Below are positions 27,401 through 33,945 of a stretch of DNA of 64,000 bases, piece by piece. How positions within the stretch are numbered: position 1 is the first letter of the stretch; each line of letters starts with the position of its first letter. A program made the position numbers and the translations under genes. The notes beneath the pieces were generated by a model. The model was given only the letters and a program-made list of their open reading frames with translations, did no database searches and had not been told where the DNA came from. This DNA comes from Microvirga terrae (lineage in GTDB: Bacteria > Pseudomonadota > Alphaproteobacteria > Rhizobiales > Beijerinckiaceae), in assembly GCF_013307435.2 (NCBI RefSeq), contig NZ_CP102845.1, positions 434,001-498,000 of the forward strand, given 5' to 3'.

Positions 27401-30400
27401 TCCTGAACGAAAAACGGGTCGCCCGAAGCGGCGAGCTGACGGCCCTGTTCGAGGCCCAGGCCGGCGGCATGCTCAGCGCCAAGACGATGATGATCGCCAC
27501 CAAGGGCGACCTGATCAACCGCGGCGGCTCCATCATCGCGAGCCAGGGGCTTTCCTTGACCGCAGGCGGCAGCATCCGCATAGAGGCGCAGACGATCACC
27601 AATAGCGTTTTCTCGGGCAAGACCAAGAACTGGAGCTTGACCACCGACGTGACCCATGTGGGTGGCCTTGTCTCGTCCGGCGGCGATCTGGTCATGAAGG
27701 CCGAGAAGAAGCTCGACATTCTCGGCTCGACCGTCACTGCCAAGGGCGATGCGCTGCTCGTCGGCAAGGAGGGTGTCTCCATCGCGTCCGTGTTCGACGA
27801 ACATGACATGCAGGCGGGCGGCAAGAAGAACGGCCTTCTCTCCAAGTCGAGCTTCAGCGCGTCGGAGCATAGCCTCACGAACCTGAGTTCGGTGGTGTCG
27901 GCGGGCAAGAACCTCACCGTGCGCTCGGAGACAGGGAACATCGAGGTGGCGGCGAGCCACCTCATGGCCAAGAACGACCTTGCGGTTCTGGCCGGCTATG
28001 ACGCGAACGGACATGCGATCGCGGGCTCCAAGGCCTCCGTTCACGTGCTCTCCGAGCAGGACGTGAAGGAGACCGCCTTCTCGCAGAAGAAGAGCGGCGT
28101 CGGACTGTTCTTCACAGGCAGCGGCGTCGACATTTACCGCTCGACGAAGACGGCGAACACCAGCTACGAGGCGCGCAACGTCGCCTCCTCGTTGAGCGCG
28201 GACGGCGACGTGACGGTCAAGGCGACCCGGGACATCAAGATCATCGGCTCGGTGGTGGTGGCCAAGGATTACGTGACGCTCGATGCCAAGCGCGACGTGA
28301 TCGTCGGCACGGGGTTCGATGCCGCCGGCTCGACGTCTTCGAAGAAGGAGAAGGGCATCGGCCTGACATGGTCGGGCGGGAACGGCGGCTTCAGCGTTGG
28401 CGCGGGCTATCATGCCTCGAGCCAGTCCTCGGCCGACGACAAGGTGACAGTGGCGCGCTCGCTCATCAAGGGCGACAAGGGCGTGTCGGTGACGGCGGGC
28501 GACGACATCGTCATGACGGCGGCGAGCGTGCTCTCGCAGGGCCATGTGAGCCTGGACGCCAAGGACGACATCAAGCTGCTGGCCGGGTTGAACCGGGAGA
28601 GCTCGTATCAATCGTCGAAGGAGATGTTTGCCGGCATTACGCTGAAGGTGAGTCAGAACGTGACGGGAGCGGCGCAGCAGCTGCAGCAATCGGTGGGCAC
28701 CTTCACGTCGGGTTATGGCGGGGTGGGCTACAGGATCCTGGGCCAGGTCTCGGGCGTGCTGCAGGCGACCGATGCGCTCAAAAGCCTGACCAATCCGACG
28801 GTGAGCGCAAGCCTGATGCTGGGCGCCTCGGGCTCATCCTCGTCGAGCCGGGCGGTGGCCTACAACGCGGTGCCGACCACGATCAAGGGCGGCACGTTCA
28901 GCCTGACGGCGGGGGGCGATGCGCATCTCGTCGGCACGCAGATCACAGTCGACAAGGATCTTTTGATCGACGTGACGGGCAAGCTGACGGTGGAGAGCGC
29001 GCAGAGCTATGCCGAGACGTCGAGCAAGGCCGAGAGCTGGAATGCCGGGGTGGGGCTCTCGGGCAGCCTTGGGGCGTCGGGGGTCACGCTCGGGCTGACG
29101 GTGGAGGGCGGGTTCTCCAAGGACAAGGCGTCGAGCTGGCAGGAGACGCAGCTCAACGCGCATCTGAGCGCGGGCGGCAAGGCGACGCTCAAGACCGGCG
29201 GCGATGCCACCTTTGCCGGCGCGGTGGTGAAGTCCGCGAACATCGACGCCGACATCGGCGGCAATCTGACGATGGCCTCGCGCCAGGACACGGCGCATGG
29301 CAGCGCGTCGGCGGCGAACGGCTCGGGCTCGGCGACGATCGGGATCATCGGCCCGTCCTCGGTCTCGGTATCGGCGGGCGGGAGCAGGAGCACGTCGGAC
29401 CGGGCGTGGGTGAGCGAGCAGACGGGCCTGTTCGCCACGAACAAGCTCGACGTCTATGTGGAGAAGCACACGCAGCTGAATGGCGCGGTGATGAACTCCG
29501 ACACGGGCCAGCTGACGCTCGACACCGGCACGCTCGGGTTCAGCGACATCCTCGACCACGACACGGGCACGTCGGTGAGCGCGCAGGTGGGCGTGACGAC
29601 CCCTGGCGCTCCCGGCCAGCTGCCCGGGGTGAGCGTGCAGGGCTCCTATGCCAGCCATGACATCGAGCAGGTGACGAAAGCCACGGTCGGCGCAGGCACG
29701 ATCATCGTCCGCGACACGGACAAGCAAGAGCAGGATGAGACCGCAATCAACCATAACGTCGACCTGGCACAGGTCATCACTAAGAATGAACGGGCGGGCG
29801 TGCAGGTCTACGTGTCTGACTCGTCTTTGAGAGCAGCAGTCAGTGTAGTCGAAACTGTTGGTAAGACATTAAGCCAGATCTCGACTGGAGTGTTTTCTGA
29901 ACTCGGCAAGGGCGGCAACAAGACATTCCAGGATCTGGCAGAGGCAAAGGAGCAGGGGAAGCTGACTGACGAAGAAATCATCACGCAGCTCTCGAACTGT
30001 CAGAGTCACGCATTTAATCTATTCAACTTCTTTATATCGACAGCGCACGCGGCGGAAACCTGCGGTGTTAAAACGTCAGATGGTCGGTATATCTCGTTCT
30101 CGCCGAAGGACAAGGAGCGCTGCATTGACTCTTATGTAGAGATTGTCGGTAAGTCGCTTGAGTATAAGTTGAACTCGAAGGCGACGACTGAACTCGTTTG
30201 TCTTGACTGTGGCCCTGGGGGACAAAAGTTACATATTCTGCTTTTTCAGGACAGGGAGATGCAGTCAATAGTCCCGACAAGGCCAATATCCCTGGAATCG
30301 GACCGACGCCACCCTACTTCCTCGAAGGAGGCTCTCGATGACGCCCTCGCCGGGATGGAAAGTGGGATGCCCGAGCAGTTCGAGCAACTGGACGAGCTCC

Positions 30401-30435
30401 TCATCAGCCTAGGCGCGAGCGTGGGACGGTCATGA
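21424..30435 (+). CDS. Giant TpsA adhesin (FHA/hemagglutinin family), 3,003 residues
   Basis: A very large exoprotein. It has an extended signal region (about 1-51, hydrophobic LGLAIISLVMSLYAPAAMG), then the TPS domain with SFGGISHNKFQRYDVD, ILNEVTSS and DVIIANPNGVGC (NPNG at 162-165). Beta-helix repeats of the filamentous-hemagglutinin type (LDNSGTIYG, LTLTAGG) run to about residue 1600. From about 1950 on (27,300-29,750) the hemagglutinin-2-type block has richer GC and KDYVTLDAKRDVIVG-like strands. The last about 220 residues (from about 29,760) are different: lower GC, five cysteines (NCQSHAF, ETCGVK, ERCIDS, VCLDC) against only two in the rest. That end may be a variable effector tip, as in CdiA-like proteins, but there is no VENN motif and I do not recognise a toxin fold. 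Confidence 0.9.
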   Translation: MSKLVFGRLVRETSVRAFSKSVRQGLGHKAGLGLAIISLVMSLYAPAAMGQVISDPRAPIQFKPKVGASANGTPVIDIAKPSFGGISHNKFQRYDVDTRGVILNNSKLTGTSILGGKVVANPNLANQRPARVILNEVTSSATSTLNGPTEVFGRKADVIIANPNGVGCVGCSFINSDRVTLSTGTPLPDQKRGTVKFDVSRGTASVAGKGLLGMDSPIDDVDLIARQLKINGPIQAKDSVRLRAGAMVYDQRGDQIVPNDLSKLPIIEGSAIQSSATGKITAGTLSILSRDVDVGIDLKGDLSASAASIVIKSFGDAALASAKTNGDLQIEADGQITLAGNNQALGRITAAGKRITVSVEGQLAAGDAIVMEAVQSLAARGVLKAGNAVSLVSGDRLIAEGVVASNGKIAFEGKAIRGKNLEISGSDVSIAGLESAALEGTAIIATHDSVKVAGQELKLGEGTIFQAKNQLLIDAKDRLTNETILDYGNLDLAIRNSFINAKTGQLVQDSVLLTLRDHLDNAGTIYGRQKTVIEAGLLSNTDTGVIYGPEMSLNVAGSFKNLGQIVSERALKIIAGDILNDGTVQTDGSLNVKATSYRTNSSAAELAAKTTDLILSGALENSGQVLGVERLTLEAGDISNRNSIQTDGALSLHSLSYRAGSDSAVLSGATAALTVTNLFENKGKATASDHLALKAGSLSNLGVGSAITAADADLDIKGSVTNDGTVGGVSGLIVKAGGHVTSTGALLSSDGDLTLTAGGKIISGSDLIAKGAMAITATAFESGTTAARLGGTTITVDVSGAFSSLGLISGQTSVDVAAGSILLGPSNVDGTAGVLTAKSVKLTAKVGNTDNQGIVSGTDGLTASAAGTVINGGTLATDGELMLTAGAYRSTAQAQLGGKTVTLRLSGNLDNLGFISGSDLIDIQAASVSNGPTIIDTRAGQILAQTIKLGSAEKALGSLTNSGAIESAQKISFHTGTLVNSGSLIANVDALVSASGHAVNSGKIGSGSSLELTAGSYTATAGAELSSKELKITSDALDNSGTIYGSVGLTVESASLMNRGIASSIGGGGATIKAVGPLSNEGTIAAVKDLVLTAEGSIANAGSIMAESGKLTLNAASGDIVSTGVMAAAGALDVTASSFSSASQSAKLGGGTVALHLTGDFTNNGLVNGGADLFIKSRDISNGPVVGDSAGRMAGAIVKLEASGDITNQGSVEADTSLTITGGGGLTNSGTLAANQTLSVDVADSIINQSKIAGATLILKAPSYYGTTSSSLNAFDLTVNLPGAFANAGRIDARGLLTLTAHEITNVAGGVIGAGGITLTAMGDLTNAGTVKSEYNGVLDIKGKLTNTGNLQALKSIKVTVVGAVDNSNVIQAAEKLEVTAGPITNRQDGTIQGKEVSLTSTGDMVNAGVISGEDKILIRASSLKNQGVSRTNYASISSKLLSVDVSGALTIGTNSLLQGTEKAVVNAQTVSAGFFKKDTIAEGWFNFGENLNFTLTQGGWTFDEDFKVKGDLSFTVAGNIFNHAVVAAGGTLTLVSTGGSITNGANNPSAPGGGVIYSGGNMVLQAHNDLNNFASVIQSGGNLTINVGDDLRNVRTAIKTVADGSAATGYPYDWKYTSFFTKQLETSGPSTIQADGSININAGTVLNEASTVAAGLNLTITANKIEHLARTLIRHETIIKTGGDTNVGQIFDEIDHSYDKTPALFYAGGTYAHNSNIYAQHGTVQADQIIIKSHTVTVGITNPNIGTAPSHIPDPVIDLADALQLLGAGLVPGSGPAYVEDPSASSGHVSGKSGDTLEASVDANGKPIKRPADKDVKVNGRVSFLYATPIASGQNERNPSWIFAQVNASAKDLAFFADPATERRLIQQALLEQTGRAILDPKYRNPKEQQEALYEATVDFLRENQDIKIGDTLTKAQRAKITKPILWYEYQVVNGKKVLAPQVILPEKDLAKYAAVTGGAMFANDISIQADKVTNTGTILAVNSLSIDAKEFLNEKRVARSGELTALFEAQAGGMLSAKTMMIATKGDLINRGGSIIASQGLSLTAGGSIRIEAQTITNSVFSGKTKNWSLTTDVTHVGGLVSSGGDLVMKAEKKLDILGSTVTAKGDALLVGKEGVSIASVFDEHDMQAGGKKNGLLSKSSFSASEHSLTNLSSVVSAGKNLTVRSETGNIEVAASHLMAKNDLAVLAGYDANGHAIAGSKASVHVLSEQDVKETAFSQKKSGVGLFFTGSGVDIYRSTKTANTSYEARNVASSLSADGDVTVKATRDIKIIGSVVVAKDYVTLDAKRDVIVGTGFDAAGSTSSKKEKGIGLTWSGGNGGFSVGAGYHASSQSSADDKVTVARSLIKGDKGVSVTAGDDIVMTAASVLSQGHVSLDAKDDIKLLAGLNRESSYQSSKEMFAGITLKVSQNVTGAAQQLQQSVGTFTSGYGGVGYRILGQVSGVLQATDALKSLTNPTVSASLMLGASGSSSSSRAVAYNAVPTTIKGGTFSLTAGGDAHLVGTQITVDKDLLIDVTGKLTVESAQSYAETSSKAESWNAGVGLSGSLGASGVTLGLTVEGGFSKDKASSWQETQLNAHLSAGGKATLKTGGDATFAGAVVKSANIDADIGGNLTMASRQDTAHGSASAANGSGSATIGIIGPSSVSVSAGGSRSTSDRAWVSEQTGLFATNKLDVYVEKHTQLNGAVMNSDTGQLTLDTGTLGFSDILDHDTGTSVSAQVGVTTPGAPGQLPGVSVQGSYASHDIEQVTKATVGAGTIIVRDTDKQEQDETAINHNVDLAQVITKNERAGVQVYVSDSSLRAAVSVVETVGKTLSQISTGVFSELGKGGNKTFQDLAEAKEQGKLTDEEIITQLSNCQSHAFNLFNFFISTAHAAETCGVKTSDGRYISFSPKDKERCIDSYVEIVGKSLEYKLNSKATTELVCLDCGPGGQKLHILLFQDREMQSIVPTRPISLESDRRHPTSSKEALDDALAGMESGMPEQFEQLDELLISLGASVGRS

Positions 30436-30587
30436 AGTCGTCGATCTCGCGGTGCCGTCATGAGGCGGCTTGTGTCAGGGTTCGGCAGCTTCACGAAAGC
30501 GTATTCATCGCTAGGACCGGTAGGTGCTTGAACCTGTATTTGCACACACATCCTGCAGCTGTGGCCAAGGTGAATCGCGCTTCATAA
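30432..30587 (+). CDS. Possible 51-residue ORF coupled to the adhesin stop
   Basis: ATG 30432 overlaps the adhesin stop (ATGA). The peptide (MKSSISRCRHEAACVRVRQL, then HESVFIARTGRCLN) is basic and cysteine-containing. Its position fits an immunity or partner gene for a C-terminal effector, but it is short and there is no ribosome site, so it may be chance. Confidence 0.2.
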   Translation: MKSSISRCRHEAACVRVRQLHESVFIARTGRCLNLYLHTHPAAVAKVNRAS

Positions 30588-30853
30588 GCTCAAATGGCGC
30601 TTCGAAGATCAAATATCTTAACATTCAAAATCTGGGATACAGTATCTGCTACGTACAAATTAGTCTCTAAATTGTATAGACGCCAGCTTGGAAAATATAT
30701 GGAAGGGGCCTGAGACGGCGGCGTGTAGAGTCTATGTACTTCGCCTGTAAAGATGGCGCAAACTGTCTCTGATTAATTGGTGAAGCCTATAAAGTCCTAA
30801 TTTGCGGCACATACAGGGCTGAGCTTTACTCATATATAGGGGAAACATGACTA

Positions 30854-30872
30854 CTTGGTGGAGCTGAGGGGA
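30854..30872. repeat. Left attachment site (att core)
   Basis: CTTGGTGGAGCTGAGGGGA is identical to 54419-54437. After three mismatches GAACC also matches, so about 27 bases of the tRNA T-arm and acceptor end are preserved. It is a tRNA remnant, not a gene. Confidence 0.88.
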
Positions 30873-30947
30873 GGAGAACCAAATATTGATAAACTCAACA
30901 TTTTCAATGGTTTACCGTGAGGCAATGATCGTCTGTGGGCCAGCTAT

Positions 30948-30965
30948 GTGTACCAACAGGTACAC
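30948..30965. promoter_or_regulatory. Probable integrase arm-type site, left end
   Basis: The 7-bp inverted repeat GTGTACC-aaca-GGTACAC contains GTGTACCAA, which recurs twice near the right end (54336-54344 and 54349-54357). It could equally be an operator of the endonuclease gene 97 bases downstream. Confidence 0.55.
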
Positions 30966-31061
30966 GCGATCTCCTAGGCACTCTGGGGTAGTCGACAAAT
31001 TTGGACTCCAATACTGTCGCGGTTGCGTGTAGAACGGCTCCGCTTTGACGGAGGCGAACCG

Positions 31062-32072
31062 GTGGCGAAGGGCGGGCTTAATGTAAAGATCATGGAGCTG
31101 CGCGCAGCGCGGTTGAAAGAGTTAGGCGCGGCCGTTCCCGACACCTTTCAGGGCGTTTCGAAGGTGAAAATCCGCAAGGTGCTGACGCAGCTTCACCTCG
31201 GGAGCAATGTCGACCTAGTGGATGGGGTATTTGCTCTCATGGACAACGAAACCCCAAGCTGGTTCGCGAAGGCCCCAGAGGGCGCTACGTTCTCGGATGG
31301 CGCGACGACGGCGCATCTCGCCTGTCATATTGGAATTCTTCAGCGGAATGAGTTCAAGCTCGATCGAGAAGGCCGGGACTACTGGATCAAGCCACTGCGC
31401 GACCTCGGGGGGATCGAGGCTATCTTGCTGCACGAAGGTGAGTTCATATCAGGTCATCCCGTCGCCAAGTCGCCGAACTCCGCATATCGGCTGAGTGAGG
31501 ATCTGAAGGCGGTACTGAGGGCGCCGGACGACCAGTGGGAGGCCTTGCTCAGCAAATGGTCAGCGGAAGACGCTGTCCGGGCGCGGCGGGAGTTTCAGGC
31601 GCTAGCCGCAGAAGCAGCCAAGCTCCTCGTTGGTACCGGCCACAGCGCGCTCATTCAGGCAAGCATTGACCAGTATGCAGCTCGGTTCCTCAAGGGCTAC
31701 GAGGTGGTCTATGTGGATGACGGCGACGGAGACCGGATCACCGACGAAGATCGGGCGAAGCTCGCGAAGGCTGGCATTGAGCTGACCTTGGCCGATGCAA
31801 TGCCGGATGTACTTCTCTGGAACAGGCAGACAGATCGGCTCTGGGTCATTGAGGCGGTTACTAGCGATGGAGAGGTAGACCTCCACAAGGTCGCGCAACT
31901 TAGTGCCTTGGCAAAGCGATGCGGAAAGGTCGGGATCGATTTCACGACGACCTATCAGACATGGAAGGAAGCTGCTGCTAGGCAGGGAAAGCACGGGAAC
32001 GTTGCTGTTGGCACGTTCATATGGATCCAGGGTGATCCAGCGAAGCACCTGCTTGTGCAATCGTTCAACTAA
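31062..32072 (+). CDS. BsuBI/PstI family type II restriction endonuclease
   Basis: A 336-residue nuclease. The family's C-terminal catalytic part is clear: LADAMPDVLLWN (Pro248-Asp249) followed by LWVIEAVTSDGEVD (Glu264), then IDFTTTYQTWKEAA. The N-terminal part has RAARLKELGAAVPD and KIRKVLTQLHLG. Relatives cut CTGCAG, but this specificity is not proven here. I chose GTG 31062 because GGAGG lies 7 bases before it; ATG 31092 would give 326 residues, the length of PstI as I recall it. The gene converges with the methyltransferase gene, overlapping it by four bases at the 3' ends. Together they form a restriction-modification pair at the left end of the island. Confidence 0.85.
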   Translation: MAKGGLNVKIMELRAARLKELGAAVPDTFQGVSKVKIRKVLTQLHLGSNVDLVDGVFALMDNETPSWFAKAPEGATFSDGATTAHLACHIGILQRNEFKLDREGRDYWIKPLRDLGGIEAILLHEGEFISGHPVAKSPNSAYRLSEDLKAVLRAPDDQWEALLSKWSAEDAVRARREFQALAAEAAKLLVGTGHSALIQASIDQYAARFLKGYEVVYVDDGDGDRITDEDRAKLAKAGIELTLADAMPDVLLWNRQTDRLWVIEAVTSDGEVDLHKVAQLSALAKRCGKVGIDFTTTYQTWKEAAARQGKHGNVAVGTFIWIQGDPAKHLLVQSFN

Positions 32073-33649
32073 GAGGGGCAGAGTGCTTCAGGGGTAGTCC
32101 GCAACACTTGCTCCACCAGTTCGTCGATACCTGCCAAGTCCACTACACCTCGGGCCATGCGCCCCAGCGCGACGATGACATCGTGAGGAGGTAAGGGCAT
32201 AGACCGAATTTCAGTCGCCGAGACTTGGGTGTTGCCATTTACAGCGCGGAACCACGTGTCGAGGTGGCTGGAATTGAGCAGTGCTGTGATCCCGAAGACC
32301 TCATCCTCGGACAGCGACCCGCCTGGTTTATGAATGTAGTTGAGATGATTTTCCAGCCCGATCATCGGCACGTCGAAGTTCTGGGCAAGGTAAGGAGCCG
32401 CAACCAATCGCCGCTTCTCTTCCTTGGCTGAGAACCGACGCAGCAGAACGTAATTTAAATTAGGGAGCAAGATGTACTGAGATGCAGGCACGTTTTGGAT
32501 GTGCTCTGGCTTGTGGCGTGCGAGAGGCCACGTCACTTGCATTGGCCGCACATGGTTCATCCACAGCAGCGGCACGTATTCGGGCCCGCCCTCCTTGCTC
32601 TGGAACTCGCGGGCCCTGAACGGCACCACTGGGCCAGTCGAGATCTTCCACTTGTAAGCGGCAAGCGATCCCGGCCACCCGTCGACCAGCCGCATGATGT
32701 CGTCGTCGGACTGCGTCGCAGGCATGCGTAGAACCCGCTCTCGCGACGTAAGGTCAAGGACATCGGGTATAGTGACGGTACGGACTTGACGCTCCTCCAA
32801 ATCGCTGACCCCAGCACTTGTACTAATTCTAACTTGGCCGTCGGACCAGTTGTTATCGCGCACACCGTGGAGGATCACGTTTTCCTGGAGGACCGCGTCG
32901 CGGGCAAATGCATCACGGCGCGAACCGAAGACGTGCATGAACTCCGGGCGAATCACCGAGAAGAAGCGCTCACGGAAAGCTCGGAAGTAGGGTCCAGACG
33001 CAAAACTGCGAGGCGTAATAAAGATGAAGTCTCCAGCTGGCCGGAGCAGCGACGCGCCGATGGCCATGAACAGGCCATAGATGTTTGGCTGGCCGTGCAC
33101 GATGCTGAGTGCAGCCTGGGCGCGCGGGTCCTGCTTATTCAGCTTGAAGTATGGCGGGTTCGAGATGATGACATCATAAGAACGCAGAGGGCCGGGCGCG
33201 AACAGCCCTCCAAGACCTTCGAGTGCGTCAGCATTGGCAAGTACGAAATCCTTGTTGCGCACCTCGAAGGTGAGTTCTACTCCGCGTTTGCCGGCCCATT
33301 CGGCGAGACTCGTTAGAACCTGCTGCAACTCTCGCGCCAGCGCGGGGTCGACCTCGTAAGCCGTCACCTCGATCCGATCAGGGCGGCTGTCCTTGGACAG
33401 CATGGCCTCAACGGCGCCGCACACTAATATGCCGCCACCGGCAGCCGGATCAAGGATCCGTGCCGTCCCGAGGTGCGTGCCAACAAGCTCGCCCATGAAG
33501 CGGGCGACTGCCGGTGGTGTTAGATAGAGACCGTGATCCTTACGATGATCGGCCGTGACCTGCTCTGCATACGCGGAGCCGACAAGGTCAGCGAGCTCGA
33601 CTGGATCAGTAGATGGTTCGGCGAAAGAGCGGGGCGATAGAACATTCAT
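32069..33649 (-). CDS. N6-adenine DNA methyltransferase of the restriction-modification pair
   Basis: A 526-residue gamma-type DNA adenine methylase. AdoMet motif I is ILDPAAGGGILV (residues 65-76), the catalytic motif IV is ISNPPYF (NPPY 164-167), and the target recognition part occupies about 300-500 (for example VPLLWMNHVRP, LLPNLNYVLLRRFSAKEEKRR). It resembles Eco57I/PstI-type methylases. It protects host DNA against the endonuclease encoded convergently and overlapping by four bases. Because a DISARM core with no methylase of its own follows divergently, it might also mark self DNA for that system; this is inference. No clear ribosome site is seen at the start. Confidence 0.85.
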   Translation of the reverse strand: MNVLSPRSFAEPSTDPVELADLVGSAYAEQVTADHRKDHGLYLTPPAVARFMGELVGTHLGTARILDPAAGGGILVCGAVEAMLSKDSRPDRIEVTAYEVDPALARELQQVLTSLAEWAGKRGVELTFEVRNKDFVLANADALEGLGGLFAPGPLRSYDVIISNPPYFKLNKQDPRAQAALSIVHGQPNIYGLFMAIGASLLRPAGDFIFITPRSFASGPYFRAFRERFFSVIRPEFMHVFGSRRDAFARDAVLQENVILHGVRDNNWSDGQVRISTSAGVSDLEERQVRTVTIPDVLDLTSRERVLRMPATQSDDDIMRLVDGWPGSLAAYKWKISTGPVVPFRAREFQSKEGGPEYVPLLWMNHVRPMQVTWPLARHKPEHIQNVPASQYILLPNLNYVLLRRFSAKEEKRRLVAAPYLAQNFDVPMIGLENHLNYIHKPGGSLSEDEVFGITALLNSSHLDTWFRAVNGNTQVSATEIRSMPLPPHDVIVALGRMARGVVDLAGIDELVEQVLRTTPEALCPS

Positions 33650-33734
33650 AGGTCAACATTAGCCGCCCAAGCGGCTGAGATCGACCCGCTCAATGCAACT
33701 TCCACAAGGGATCACGTGCGACGAGTTAGAAATT

Positions 33735-33752
33735 TTTGAAACCGGGTGCAAA
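33735..33752. repeat. 18-bp island motif, exact copy 1
   Basis: TTTGAAACCGGGTGCAAA is a near-palindrome (ideal form TTTGAAACCGGTTTCAAA). Identical copies occur at 50854-50871 (reverse) and 52069-52086. Here it lies in the divergent gap between the methylase gene and the DISARM operon. Confidence 0.8.
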
Positions 33753-33860
33753 GGTAGCCAGCTCTACATAGCAATTTCGGGTAGGTTCGGTCTACAGGAA
33801 GAAGACAAGCCGCCCCACAAGGGGCAGTACAAAAAATCTCAACCTGCCCAATGAAGGGCG

Positions 33861-33891
33861 TTGACACAGCAGCGGTGCAAAGGATTAAAAT
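33861..33891 (+). promoter_or_regulatory. Probable sigma70-like promoter of the DISARM operon
   Basis: TTGACA at 33861-33866 and TAAAAT at 33886-33891 (19-base spacer; ATTAAA at 33884 gives 17). A half copy of the island motif (GGTGCAAA) lies between the two boxes, so a protein binding there could repress. The gene starts 55 bases downstream. Confidence 0.5.
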
Positions 33892-33945
33892 CTAAGCCGG
33901 CTGAATGTTAACATTTATCGGCCCAACTACTTTGCGGGGTCAGGG

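Larger units (their letters stand above)
30588..31061. other. A/T-rich intergenic region holding the left island border
   Basis: No gene is seen. The DNA is clearly A/T-rich. It contains the left attachment repeat (30854-30872) and the arm-type inverted repeat (30948-30965). The part after 30872 belongs to the island and leads to the restriction endonuclease gene. Confidence 0.6.

Noticed and set aside
26803..28689. 628-codon frame on the minus strand inside the giant adhesin gene
   Set aside because: It is the GC-rich shadow of the adhesin's coding frame, full of Arg/His/Ala with no ribosome site or family pattern.
30854..30880. Possible second tRNA gene
   Set aside because: Only the last about 27 bases of the tRNA-Ala are present; no acceptor 5' strand, D-arm or anticodon arm. 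It is an att remnant.
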